Position numbers and translations under genes: made by a program
The notes under the pieces: model-generated
The model's input: only the letters and a program-made list of their open reading frames with translations
What the model was told of the DNA's origin: nothing
The model's database searches: none
NCBI GenBank assembly: GCA_946627685.1
Contig: CAMOVV010000037.1
Location: 1 to 8,409 of the forward strand
DNA: 8,409 nucleotides
Origin: an uncultured Bacteroidales bacterium
GTDB taxonomy: Bacteria; Bacteroidota; Bacteroidia; Bacteroidales; UBA932
Direction: 5' to 3'
Shown here: one piece after another, positions 1-6,797 of the stretch
How the letters are laid out: the number at the start of each line of letters is the position of its first letter
How positions within the stretch are numbered: position 1 is the first letter of the stretch

Positions 1-2
1 CG

Positions 3-185
3 AAGGTGATTGCCCAGAGGAAGGAGAGCATGGAGGAGGATGTGCGGGCCTTTGCGGAGGGGAGCGATTTGCTGAGGCAGCTTACCGACCTGGCCCTTCT
101 CGGCAGCGGCCTGCTTACCGGAAAGGCTCTGGCCGACTTCATCGCCCGCAGCCGCAAGGTCGCCGTCGAGGCCTACCTGAAATAA
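3..185 (+). CDS. htpG: C-terminal end of probable chaperone HtpG (Hsp90 family), truncated by window edge
   Basis: This is an open frame from the left edge to a TAA at 183-185, giving 60 residues. It ends in the block LTDLALLGSGLLTGKALADF (residues 36-55) followed by IARS. As I remember it, this resembles the end of Bacteroidales HtpG proteins, where a 'LIDLALL.NG.L.GEAL..F..RS' segment forms the last part of the C-terminal dimerisation domain. HtpG is a cytosolic ATP-dependent chaperone. The ATPase and middle domains lie outside the window, so no catalytic residue can be checked. The gene is the only one on the plus strand and converges on trkA with a 75-base gap. The assignment depends on a short tail, so another helical C-terminus is possible. 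Confidence 0.65.
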   Translation, partial: KVIAQRKESMEEDVRAFAEGSDLLRQLTDLALLGSGLLTGKALADFIARSRKVAVEAYLK

Positions 186-196
186 CGGTTTTATCC

Positions 197-227
197 TGTC
201 ATCCTGAGCGCCGGCGAAGAATCTTTC
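197..227. repeat. Dispersed-repeat-like intergenic element (GTCATCCTGAGCG ... GAAGAATCTTTC)
   Basis: The 31 bases between the htpG-like stop and the trkA stop read TGTCATCCTGAGCG, then CCGGC, then GAAGAATCTTTC. This closely resembles a short element that I recall recurring in intergenic regions of many bacterial genomes, usually as GTCATCCTGAGCGAAGCGAAGGATCT. Only one copy is present here, so its repeat nature is inferred from memory. Its position between convergent genes fits such elements, which avoid coding and promoter regions. Confidence 0.45.
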
Positions 228-234
228 AGCGCCT

Positions 235-251
235 CCGGGCGAAAGTCCCGG
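235..251. terminator. Weak hairpin between convergent genes, possible terminator
   Basis: CCGGG at 235-239 pairs with CCCGG at 247-251 around a 7-base loop (CGAAAGT). The plus-strand sequence that follows is only moderately T-rich (GCTTGTGTTGCTATTTG), and the minus-strand flank has no T run. The site lies 50 bases after the htpG-like stop and 10 bases after the trkA stop, where a bidirectional terminator would be expected. The 5-bp stem is short, so this is a tentative call. Confidence 0.3.
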
Positions 252-260
252 CTTGTGTTG

Positions 261-1619
261 CTATTTGAACAGCCTGTCAACGGCTTTTACCGACTCTGAC
301 AGGGCGAAGACGGCGACCCTGTCGTAGGGCTCTATCTTCGTGCTGCCGATGGCGATGAAGGACTCGCTGCCGCGGATGACTCCGCCGATGATGGCGTTTT
401 CCGGGAAGTCGATGTCTTTGAGCGGAGCCTTCGTGACTGCGGCTCCGGGGGCGACTGTGTATTCAAGGACTTCGGCGTTGGTCCCGCTCATGTATTTGAC
501 CATGCGGGCCTTTCCGCTGAGGGTGTAGCGGAAGATTCTTCCGGCGGTGAGCAGTTTTTTGTTGATTACCGAATCGACTCCCATTTCTTCGGCGAAGCGG
601 ATGTATTCGAGGTTTTCCACTTCGGCTATGGTCCTTTCGACTCCGAATTTCTTCGCGACCACGCAGGAGAGGATGTTGGCCTCATCGTTGGGGGTGAGGG
701 CCAGGAAGGCGTCGCAGTCGCGGATGCCCTCTTCCAGGAGGATGTCCGTGTTCTTGCCGTCGGCGTTCACCACGAGCACGTCTTTCCCCAGCTTTTCGCT
801 GAGTTCCTGGCATTTGGCCTTGTCTTTCTCGATAATTTTTATGCTCCCTATCTGCTTGGAGAGCAGGCTTGCGGCGATTCTTCCCATGTCGGTCCCGCCC
901 AGAATCATCGCGTTGTCCACCTCCACGTTGTCCTTTCCGAGGAATCTCATGATTTCATCCATTCCCTCCCGTTTGGCGATGATGAACACGAGGTCGTGGT
1001 ATTGGAATTTGTAGTCCGGCCTTGGAATGATGGTTTCACCTTCCCTCCCGACGGCTATGACCCTGAAGTGCAGGTCGTCGTGGGAGGCCGCCGCGGCAAA
1101 TTCGGCAAGTTTCATATCGAGGAGGGGGGAGTTCTCTTCCAGCTTGAAAACGGAAATCTGGAGTTTCCCCCTTCCGAAATCCATGTTCTCGATGGAGCCG
1201 GTGTGTCTGAGGAGGTCAACTATTTCGTCGGCCGCGATTTTTTCGGGATAGAACATGAGCTCAATACCCATCTGCTTGAATATGAGTTTGTTCTCTGAGG
1301 TCAGATATTCCTCGTCGTCTATCCTTGCGGTGACTTTTTTGGCCCCGAGGCTCCTTGCCAGCAGGGCGCTGACGATATTGACATCCTGCGAGACGCCGGG
1401 GTTGACGGCGATGAAAAGGTCGCATTCCGCGGCTCCGGCTTCCTTTATAGCCTTCACGGAGGAATAGTTGCCCTGGATGGTGATGACGTCGGCCTCCGTC
1501 CTCAGCTTCGCGAGCCTTTTGTTGTCGGTGTCGATGACGGCTATGTCATTGGCTTCCTGGCTCAGCATCTTTGCCAGATGGGAGCCGATTTCTCCTGCGC
1601 CTTCGATTATGATTTTCAT
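261..1619 (-). CDS. trkA: TrkA, NAD-binding regulatory subunit of Trk-type potassium uptake
   Basis: The protein has 452 residues, the normal length for full TrkA with two RCK units. TrkA is the cytosolic gating subunit that binds NAD(H) or adenine nucleotides and controls the membrane channel TrkH. RCK unit 1 opens with the Rossmann loop GAGEIG (residues 7-12) and the ribose-binding acid D30, followed by a TrkA-C region at about 148-228. Unit 2 begins at about 236 with GGTDMG (241-246) and E264, followed by a TrkA-C region at about 372-452. The middle glycine expected in loop 2 is Thr243, so nucleotide binding there may be altered. The start is the first Met, directly at the Rossmann strand, 3 nt after the glycosyltransferase stop with only a weak AGG upstream. 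No trkH lies next to it; it is the last gene of the minus-strand block. Confidence 0.93.
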   Translation of the reverse strand: MKIIIEGAGEIGSHLAKMLSQEANDIAVIDTDNKRLAKLRTEADVITIQGNYSSVKAIKEAGAAECDLFIAVNPGVSQDVNIVSALLARSLGAKKVTARIDDEEYLTSENKLIFKQMGIELMFYPEKIAADEIVDLLRHTGSIENMDFGRGKLQISVFKLEENSPLLDMKLAEFAAAASHDDLHFRVIAVGREGETIIPRPDYKFQYHDLVFIIAKREGMDEIMRFLGKDNVEVDNAMILGGTDMGRIAASLLSKQIGSIKIIEKDKAKCQELSEKLGKDVLVVNADGKNTDILLEEGIRDCDAFLALTPNDEANILSCVVAKKFGVERTIAEVENLEYIRFAEEMGVDSVINKKLLTAGRIFRYTLSGKARMVKYMSGTNAEVLEYTVAPGAAVTKAPLKDIDFPENAIIGGVIRGSESFIAIGSTKIEPYDRVAVFALSESVKAVDRLFK

Positions 1620-1622
1620 GAC

Positions 1623-2639
1623 CTAAAAGTTATGGATGAACTCTGACAGTTTCTTTTCCCTGAAAAAATGCAGGGGGAGCAGGTTGAGGTGACAAAGTCC
1701 CGTGACTTTGCGCACGCTGTCCTCCTGCGGCCATTTCCCTATGCGGCGGAAGTCCCCGTGGGCCTTGAGCACGGCAGAGAAATACTTGAGCCTCAACGTG
1801 ACAAGATAGAAAAAAGCTGAGAGGATATCAAGTCTCATCCTTGTTTTGACCCTTTTTTTAGCTTTCTCGAGACCTATGGTGCCGGGCAGATTGTTCTGCA
1901 TGGCGAGAAGGTTGTTGCGGTAGTTGAGGGTCAGTTTCCAGGGAGAAGTCGAAGGGAGGGTCCCTCCGCCTATGTGGTAAACCTCGGAATCTGGGACCAC
2001 CGTCACCGAATATCCTGCCCTCTGGAGCCTCCAGCAGTAGTCAATCTCCTCGAAATGAGCGAAAAACCTTTCATCGAATCCTCCGAGTTTTTCCCAGAGG
2101 GAGGCCCTGGTCAGCAGGCATGCGCCCGACACCCACATCACGTCTTTCGGAGTGTCGTACTGGCCTTCGTCTTTTTCCACTTTCCTCAGGACTCTTCCGC
2201 GGCAGAATGAATATCCGTACCTGTCCATGAGGCCTCCGGCTGCCCCTGCGTATTCAAAAGAGCCCCTGTCCATGAAGGATTTGAGCTTCGGACCGCAGGC
2301 GCCGCATCCGGGATGAGCCTCCATCCAGTCCAGAAGCGGCTCCAGCCATCCTGAAGGAACCTCTATGTCGCTGTTCAGAAGTAGGTAATAGTCAAATCCT
2401 TCCCCTTTCAGCTCCGCGAGGGCCCTGTTGTATCCTCCCGTGAATCCGAAATTCTTCCCCAGGGGTATTGTCCTGACCCCGGGGAAGCTGGCCGCCATCA
2501 TCTCCATGGAACCGTCGGAGGAACCGCTGTCAGCGACAATAACCTCCCCCTCGTCCCCCGCGGACGCAAGCAGCGGAGGAAGGAATCTGGAAAGGTAATC
2601 CTTTGTGTTCCAGTTGAGTATTACGATGGCAACCTTCAT
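1623..2639 (-). CDS. Family 2 glycosyltransferase, rhamnosyltransferase-like (COG1216 type)
   Basis: This is a 338-residue GT-A fold enzyme that likely transfers a sugar from a nucleotide donor to a cell-surface polysaccharide or lipid-linked acceptor at the inner face of the membrane. The N-terminus VAIVILNWN (3-11), the acid D37 in VIVADSGSSDGS, GKNFGFTGGYNRAL (61-74), and the metal-binding DxD-type motif LLLNSD (86-91) are typical of GT2. The segment VMWVSGACLLTR (167-178) and FDERFFAHFEEIDYCWRLQ (188-206), with candidate catalytic acids E197/E198/D200, match the WbbL-like rhamnosyltransferase branch. A basic and partly hydrophobic stretch at about 258-294 may rest on the membrane; there is no signal peptide. 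Donor and acceptor cannot be read from sequence. No other polysaccharide genes are adjacent. It starts 6 nt after the slyD-like stop. Confidence 0.9.
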   Translation of the reverse strand: MKVAIVILNWNTKDYLSRFLPPLLASAGDEGEVIVADSGSSDGSMEMMAASFPGVRTIPLGKNFGFTGGYNRALAELKGEGFDYYLLLNSDIEVPSGWLEPLLDWMEAHPGCGACGPKLKSFMDRGSFEYAGAAGGLMDRYGYSFCRGRVLRKVEKDEGQYDTPKDVMWVSGACLLTRASLWEKLGGFDERFFAHFEEIDYCWRLQRAGYSVTVVPDSEVYHIGGGTLPSTSPWKLTLNYRNNLLAMQNNLPGTIGLEKAKKRVKTRMRLDILSAFFYLVTLRLKYFSAVLKAHGDFRRIGKWPQEDSVRKVTGLCHLNLLPLHFFREKKLSEFIHNF

Positions 2640-2642
2640 TAT

Positions 2643-2647
2643 CTCCT
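2643..2647 (-). promoter_or_regulatory. Ribosome binding site of the glycosyltransferase, overlapping the upstream stop
   Basis: The minus strand reads TAGGAGATAATG: an AGGAG core shares bases with the TAG stop of the SlyD-like gene and lies only 3 nt before the ATG. The spacing is shorter than usual. The overlap suggests coupled translation of the two genes. Confidence 0.45.
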
Positions 2648-3263
2648 ATTCTTTCTCTCCCTCGCAGCAGCACTCGCCGTCGTGCTTTCCCTCTTCGTGG
2701 CAGCACTCACCGTCATGCTTTCCTTCCCCGTGGCAGCATTTCCCGTCTCCGTGCTTTTTGCAGTGGTGCTCCTTGGGCGGAAGGTATTCGCCGTGAAGTC
2801 CTTCCGTCAGTTCTTTTTCCGTAGCGTCACGCACCGAGAGGACCTTCCCTGTGAAATTCAGGGTCTTTCCGGCCATGGGATGATTGAAATCCATCTTGAC
2901 GGCATCTCCTTCGAATCCCCTTACGGTGCCCTGGACTATCTGGCCCTGGCCGTTCAGCATGGGAATCACCCTTCCTTCAACAAGAAGCCCTTCAGGAATC
3001 CTTCCGTCGATTACGAAGGACTCCATGGGGAGGTTGAAGACCATTGAAGGATTGTGCTCGCCGTAGCCTTCGGCGGGGGAAAGGGTGAAGGCAAACTCTC
3101 CGCCCGGTTCGAGGCCCTCGATTTCAGCTTCGAATTTGGGGAGCAGCATGTGGTTGCCGTGGATGTAGTCAAGGGGCTTTTCTTCGGTGGCCTTGTCGGC
3201 CGTTTTCCCATCGACTACCAGTTCATAGGTGATGCTCACCACCTTGTCTTTTCCTGCTTTCAT
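2646..3263 (-). CDS. slyD: SlyD-like FKBP-type peptidyl-prolyl cis-trans isomerase with Cys/His metal-binding tail
   Basis: This is a 205-residue cytosolic prolyl isomerase. The FKBP core is built from VVSITYELVVDGK (8-20), PLDYIHGNHMLLPKFEAEIEG (30-50), EPGGEFAFTLSPAEGYGEHNP (52-72) and GKTLNFTGKVLSV (132-144). The insert-in-flap chaperone domain, which holds unfolded chains in SlyD proteins, spans about 75-128, ending in the family-typical VKMDFNHPMAG. From about 163 the protein becomes a polar tail with eight Cys (168, 176, 177, 187, 188, 198-200) and seven His (166, 167, 171, 178, 183, 189, 194). In E. coli SlyD such a tail binds nickel and other metals and serves hydrogenase maturation; whether that applies here is unknown. 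The tail is built from a tandem repeat. The start has no clear Shine-Dalgarno but an A-rich leader, and lies 21 nt after the tldE stop, the widest gap in the block. Confidence 0.92.
   Translation of the reverse strand: MKAGKDKVVSITYELVVDGKTADKATEEKPLDYIHGNHMLLPKFEAEIEGLEPGGEFAFTLSPAEGYGEHNPSMVFNLPMESFVIDGRIPEGLLVEGRVIPMLNGQGQIVQGTVRGFEGDAVKMDFNHPMAGKTLNFTGKVLSVRDATEKELTEGLHGEYLPPKEHHCKKHGDGKCCHGEGKHDGECCHEEGKHDGECCCEGEKE
2655..2756 (-). repeat. 33-base tandem repeat encoding the KHDGECC metal-binding modules
   Basis: Two 11-residue units, KHDGECCHEEG (residues 182-192) and KHDGECCCEGE (193-203), are adjacent 33-base copies at 2655-2720. A third, diverged and one codon longer unit, KHGDGKCCHGEG (170-181), precedes them at 2721-2756. 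Nucleotide identity is visible too: GCAGCACTC(G/A)CCGTC(G/A)TGCTTTCC occurs twice on the plus strand. This is an in-frame repeat that can gain or lose metal-ligand units. Confidence 0.8.
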
Positions 3264-3284
3264 ATCGTGTCTTGTTTATTGTTT

Positions 3285-4643
3285 CTATGCGCTTATCATT
3301 ACGTTTGCGAACGCTAAGGTAGGAATTTGTCTCGACATACATTTCCTCGGGTCGTCTCCTGCATAGAGAAGGCTGTTCCAAAGCGAGACAAGATTCCCTG
3401 TCATAAGCATTTCCCGCACGGGGTGGACGGGCCTGCCGCCGCTGAAAAGAATCCCTTCGATTCCGAAGGAGAAATCTCCCGTGGTGGGGTTGCTGTTGCC
3501 CCCGTTGAAGCCTGTTATCAGGATGCCGTCGCCGCAGAGGGACATTATTTCCTCCCTTCCGGCCCGTTTCCCTTCAGGAATCCCGGCAGGACGGATGACG
3601 GCCCTTGTTGGAGCGTCAACCGTCGGGGCCATTCCCAGTTTTTTCGAATCGTAAGTGTTGAGGAAATACTCCTTCACCACTCCGTTTTCGATTATGGCTG
3701 AATTATTTATCGCGACCCCTTCGATGTCGAAGAGCCTTGAGCCGCACTTGCCGTATTCCTCTCCAAGGTCCAGGATGCTGAGGGATTCAGGGAAGACCTT
3801 TTTCCCGAGGGTGCCGTCCAGGAATGAATTTTTCTGCTGGATGGCAAAGCCGCTCAGCGCGTTAAGGATGGGGGAGAGGAGGGTGGAGCCGCAGCCGGAA
3901 TCGACCACGATGGTCCTGGGGCCGCTTTCAACGGGCTTGGGCCCAATCAGCGAGGCCGCCCTCTCGACGGCTGTCTTCCCGCAGGAAGCGGCGTCAAGGT
4001 CGCAAAGAAGCGGAGCGGAGTCCCACCAGTAGCCGGAAATCCTGTTGCCGCCTTCGTCTTCCACGGTCGCTTCCACGCCATAGTCGAAAGAAGTCTCGCT
4101 GTGGCGGCAGCGGAGCCCGTTGGAATCCAGCAAGAGAAGGTCGCTTACCGAGTCGGAATATTCCCCTTCTTCGGAGATGAGCTTGAAGCCTTTGCCCGAT
4201 ATTTTGCCGAATACGGCCGAGCTGAGGGCCGTTGCGAGACGCTCGTCCGAAGTCCTTTTGGCAAACGCAGGGTCCAGAAGGCCCGTTTCCCGGCCCGTCA
4301 CCGCATTCTTTTGCGTCCTTGCCGGGTCCGGAAGGTCGCGCAGGGGGTCGGGGGCGAGCATCCCGACTGTCCTTACCGCTTCCTCGATGAAGGGAAAAAG
4401 GTGTTCCCTGTCAATCCTGTTCGCGGTGAAACTGCCGTATCTCCCGCCTGTGAAGATGGTTATCATGACGGCCCTGTCAAGGCTACGGCTCACTTTGTCC
4501 AGGGAGCCGTTGAGGGTTCCGTAAAGTTCCGTAAGGTTCTTGTTGAGGGTTATCCTGGCCTTGTCGGCGCCCGAAGCGAGGGCGTGCTCAAGACAACCGG
4601 CGGCCAGGGCCTCTTCCTCGTGGTTTATGAGAAATTCTTCCAT
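3285..4643 (-). CDS. tldE: TldE/PmbA, non-catalytic partner of the TldD/TldE zinc peptidase
   Basis: The protein has 452 residues, close to the 450 of E. coli PmbA. TldE pairs with TldD to form a cytosolic heterodimer whose inner chamber degrades unfolded or short peptides; in E. coli it processes microcin B17 precursor and the antitoxin CcdA. TldE itself lacks the HExxxH zinc site, and none is present here. Family marks are the N-terminal fold (RITLNKNLTELYGTLNGSLD, 30-49), DYGVEAT (187-193), VVDSGCGSTLLSPILNALSG (246-265), YFLNTYDSKKLGM (326-338) and the conserved C-terminal GFNGGNSNPTTGDFSFGIEG (378-397). It starts one base after the tldD stop, with a strong AGGAGG 8 nt upstream, so equal expression of both partners is expected. 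The stop is TAG. Confidence 0.94.
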   Translation of the reverse strand: MEEFLINHEEEALAAGCLEHALASGADKARITLNKNLTELYGTLNGSLDKVSRSLDRAVMITIFTGGRYGSFTANRIDREHLFPFIEEAVRTVGMLAPDPLRDLPDPARTQKNAVTGRETGLLDPAFAKRTSDERLATALSSAVFGKISGKGFKLISEEGEYSDSVSDLLLLDSNGLRCRHSETSFDYGVEATVEDEGGNRISGYWWDSAPLLCDLDAASCGKTAVERAASLIGPKPVESGPRTIVVDSGCGSTLLSPILNALSGFAIQQKNSFLDGTLGKKVFPESLSILDLGEEYGKCGSRLFDIEGVAINNSAIIENGVVKEYFLNTYDSKKLGMAPTVDAPTRAVIRPAGIPEGKRAGREEIMSLCGDGILITGFNGGNSNPTTGDFSFGIEGILFSGGRPVHPVREMLMTGNLVSLWNSLLYAGDDPRKCMSRQIPTLAFANVMISA

Positions 4644-4644
4644 A

Positions 4645-6165
4645 TCAGTTCCCTCCTACTGTCAATTCCCGTACCAATACCGTAGGTATCCCGCAGGAAA
4701 CAGGCACGCTCTGGCCTTTTCCGCAGGTCCAGGTGCCGTCGTCTATCTTGGAGTCGGACCCTACGGCGATGATGTCGGCAAGGGCCCTGGGACCGTTGCC
4801 TATGATGTTGATATCCTTCACCGGGGCGGTCAGGCGGCCGTTTTCAATGAGAAAACCGCTTTTGACGTAGAAGGTGAAATCTCCTTCCCCGATAAGGACC
4901 TGACCGTTTGAAAATTCATCCACGAAGACCCCTTTTTTCACCGTTGAGATGATATCCTCGCGGGAGGCGTCCCCCGATTCCATGTAGGTGGCCCTCATCC
5001 TCGGAATGGGGTTGTAGCGGAAAGACTCCCTGCGGCCGTTTCCGGTGGGGGAGACCCCGAACCATCTGGCGCTTATCCTGTCGTGGAGATAGGATGTGAG
5101 GATGCCGTCTTCAACCATGCAGGTCCTCTGTCCGGGCACCCCCTCGTCATCGAAATTCACGGCTCCGCGGTTGCCTTTTATCGTGCCGTCGTCAACTATG
5201 TTGATGCCTTTGGCGCAGACCCTTTCCCCTATCTTGCCGGAGAATATGGACTGTCCCTTCCTGTTGAAATCGGCCTCGAATGCGTGTCCCATCGCTTCGT
5301 GGAGGAGAATCCCCGAGGCTCCGGCGCCCATCACCACAGGCATCTTGCCTCCTTTCGGCCTGGAGGCCTCGAACCTTTCGTCTATGCCGGATGTCACCTG
5401 GACGGCAATCTCGTCCAGAAGGCTTTCCGACAGCATTTCGCTTCCGCAGCGGAAACTCCTCGACACCGTCTTGTTTTCCGTCCTGCCGCCGCGGGAGTAA
5501 ATGACCGATGTGGAAATTTCTCCAAGCGGACGGGTGTCGTACTTCATCTCCCCGAAGGAGTTGAACATGAGCACGTCCGTTACCTGGCCGGAAATCCTCG
5601 CAAGGATTTTCACTATTGTGGAATCCCGCCGTGAAATCTTGTCCCTCAGGCTGGAAAGCACTGATATGAGGGTCTTTGTGTCCTCTTTCGTCCAGTCCGA
5701 CTGCATGGGATAGCGGTCGGCGGCGGGGTTGGGGGAGCCGGTGAAGAATTTCCTCACCTTTCTGTCTCCGTTCCCCTGCGCGGTTACGTAGGTGGCGGCC
5801 CTGTCCCTGGCGTCCTTCAGGATGGCGGCTGCGCTCCGGGGCGTCACCTCCACGGCGCCGCCCTTGCCCATGGCTATCTTCGCGGCCGCCCTCGCGGCCT
5901 GTCTCAAAGATTCCACGGAGGTGTTTTCGGTGTAGGAATAGCCTGTCTTTTCTCCTTCAAGCACCCGTATTCCGGCCCCGTAGTCCAGGGACATGCGGGC
6001 TGAGGTGACCTCTCCGTCGCGGAGGAGAATGTTGCTGAAAGAGGTGTTTTCGAAGAAAATGTCCGTGAAGTCCCCGCCGCAGGAAAGTCCTTCGGCAGCA
6101 AGGAGTTCCAGATCGCTCTCCTTCACCCCGAACGTGTCGAGATAGTATTGTTTGTCTTTAATCAT
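4645..6165 (-). CDS. tldD: TldD, catalytic zinc metallopeptidase subunit
   Basis: The protein has 506 residues, about 25 longer than E. coli TldD. It is the active subunit of the TldD/TldE peptidase (family U62). The zinc site is HEAMGH (H289, E290, H294), within the family-typical ASGILLHEAMGHAFEADFNR (283-302). The third ligand is probably C481 in CGKGQSVPVSCG (481-492), matching the conserved Cys of TldD. Other marks are INIVDDGTIKG (321-331), FDDEGVPGQRT (338-348), NPIPRMRATYMESG (385-398) and the terminal PTVLVRELTVGG. The frame stays open upstream into the kinase gene (to 6714), but homology begins at MIKDKQYYLDTF; that ATG overlaps the kinase stop as ATGA, so I chose 6165. A segment of about 25-30 residues near 120-155 (low similarity in my memory to E. 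coli) probably accounts for the extra length. Confidence 0.95.
   Translation of the reverse strand: MIKDKQYYLDTFGVKESDLELLAAEGLSCGGDFTDIFFENTSFSNILLRDGEVTSARMSLDYGAGIRVLEGEKTGYSYTENTSVESLRQAARAAAKIAMGKGGAVEVTPRSAAAILKDARDRAATYVTAQGNGDRKVRKFFTGSPNPAADRYPMQSDWTKEDTKTLISVLSSLRDKISRRDSTIVKILARISGQVTDVLMFNSFGEMKYDTRPLGEISTSVIYSRGGRTENKTVSRSFRCGSEMLSESLLDEIAVQVTSGIDERFEASRPKGGKMPVVMGAGASGILLHEAMGHAFEADFNRKGQSIFSGKIGERVCAKGINIVDDGTIKGNRGAVNFDDEGVPGQRTCMVEDGILTSYLHDRISARWFGVSPTGNGRRESFRYNPIPRMRATYMESGDASREDIISTVKKGVFVDEFSNGQVLIGEGDFTFYVKSGFLIENGRLTAPVKDINIIGNGPRALADIIAVGSDSKIDDGTWTCGKGQSVPVSCGIPTVLVRELTVGGN
4652..4657 (-). promoter_or_regulatory. Strong Shine-Dalgarno of tldE inside the end of tldD
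   Basis: AGGAGG lies within the last codons of tldD (the GGN end) with 8 nt to the tldE ATG at 4643. It is the only perfect AGGAGG found in front of a start in this window and fixes the tldE start. Bacteroidota often use weak or no Shine-Dalgarno sites, so this is noteworthy but may partly reflect the conserved Gly codons it covers. Confidence 0.6.
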
Positions 6166-6797
6166 GTGTTTGTCGTTTTCATTTCCGCTCCGTATCCTCC
6201 CGTCCTGGCCATATCCTGCTCGAAAAGGGCGTTCTGGGAGAGAATCCGCTCGTATTTGTCGCCGTCCCTGACGATGGTCTCGCCGTCCCGTTTCCCCTCC
6301 GCCACGACGGTGAAAGGAATCACCGAGTTGTCGGCCAGTATCCACCTGTCGCATTCCGGCATATAGTCGTGGAAGAAATAGTGGAGGCCGACGTTGTAGC
6401 GGCGTCTCACCGTTGATTCCTCGATATTGTGCCCTCCGGCTTCCACCCTTGCCTTCACCCTGGAGATGGCGATTTCCGGTGAAGAAATCCAGAAGTAAAT
6501 GATTGTCACCTGGTAATCCTCCTTCCGGGCCTTTCGTATCATCTTCAGCAGCGACCTTGTGGCCAGGGTGGTTTCGATGCAGAAATCCTCCTTCGCCTTG
6601 AAGAGGTGGCGGATTTTCAGGAGCATGAAGCGGCTGGCCGCCACGAAGGCCTTTTCCGGATTGAATGGGGAGAGGGACTTGGCGAACTCGTCGGAATTGA
6701 CGAACTGCCTGCAATCCAGCAGCTCCGGCAGGACCGAATAGGAAGCCGTGGTCTTGCCTGAGCCGTTGCAGCCGGATATGATATAGAGTTTAGGCAT
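6162..6797 (-). CDS. Zeta-toxin-like P-loop kinase (predicted ABC-type ATPase, COG4185 family)
   Basis: This is a 211-residue P-loop NTPase. The Walker A is GCNGSGKT (9-16; K15, T16), followed by the strand-end acid in FVNSDEFA (32-39; D36 is the candidate catalytic or substrate-binding acid), the family-typical ETTLATRSLL (75-84), and the lid-like arginine segment RVKARVEAGGHNIEESTVRRRY (113-134), then WILADNS (152-158). This order is that of the zeta-toxin/COG4185 group, whose studied members phosphorylate UDP-N-acetylglucosamine sugars in PezT/zeta; many chromosomal relatives have no known substrate. No antitoxin-like small gene is adjacent: the 5' end overlaps the TIGR02757 gene by 8 nt and the 3' end overlaps tldD by 4 nt. 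A GGAG lies 6 nt before the ATG. Toxicity is not implied; a housekeeping small-molecule kinase is equally possible. Confidence 0.85.
   Translation of the reverse strand: MPKLYIISGCNGSGKTTASYSVLPELLDCRQFVNSDEFAKSLSPFNPEKAFVAASRFMLLKIRHLFKAKEDFCIETTLATRSLLKMIRKARKEDYQVTIIYFWISSPEIAISRVKARVEAGGHNIEESTVRRRYNVGLHYFFHDYMPECDRWILADNSVIPFTVVAEGKRDGETIVRDGDKYERILSQNALFEQDMARTGGYGAEMKTTNT

Noticed and set aside
547..1014. Plus-strand open frames antisense to trkA, and similar ones at 3327-3701, 4101-4685, 5083-5634 and 7201-7629
   Set aside because: Each lies opposite a gene with clear conserved motifs, has biased shadow-type composition and no recognisable domain; long antisense frames are expected in GC-rich genes.
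2655..2756. CRISPR-like or other non-coding repeat array
   Set aside because: The repeat is in frame within the slyD-like gene, has no spacers, and keeps a KHDGECC protein pattern.
3264..3284. A RiPP precursor or other small gene near tldD/tldE, since TldD/E can mature peptide antibiotics
   Set aside because: The gaps around tldDE are 1 and 21 nt, no short Cys/Ser/Gly-rich leader-core peptide is visible, and no RiPP-modifying enzyme is present.
3264..3300. Bacteroidota promoter before the SlyD-like gene
   Set aside because: The AT-rich 21-base gap and adjacent tldE end lack a TAnnTTTG -7 box and a TTTG -33 box on the minus strand; the A-rich leader better fits a translation start region.
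4645..6714. A longer 689-residue reading frame that would extend tldD upstream
   Set aside because: The first 183 residues are a basic, Gly/Arg-rich translation of the kinase gene in another frame with no family similarity; TldD homology begins at the ATG at 6165, which overlaps the kinase stop as ATGA.
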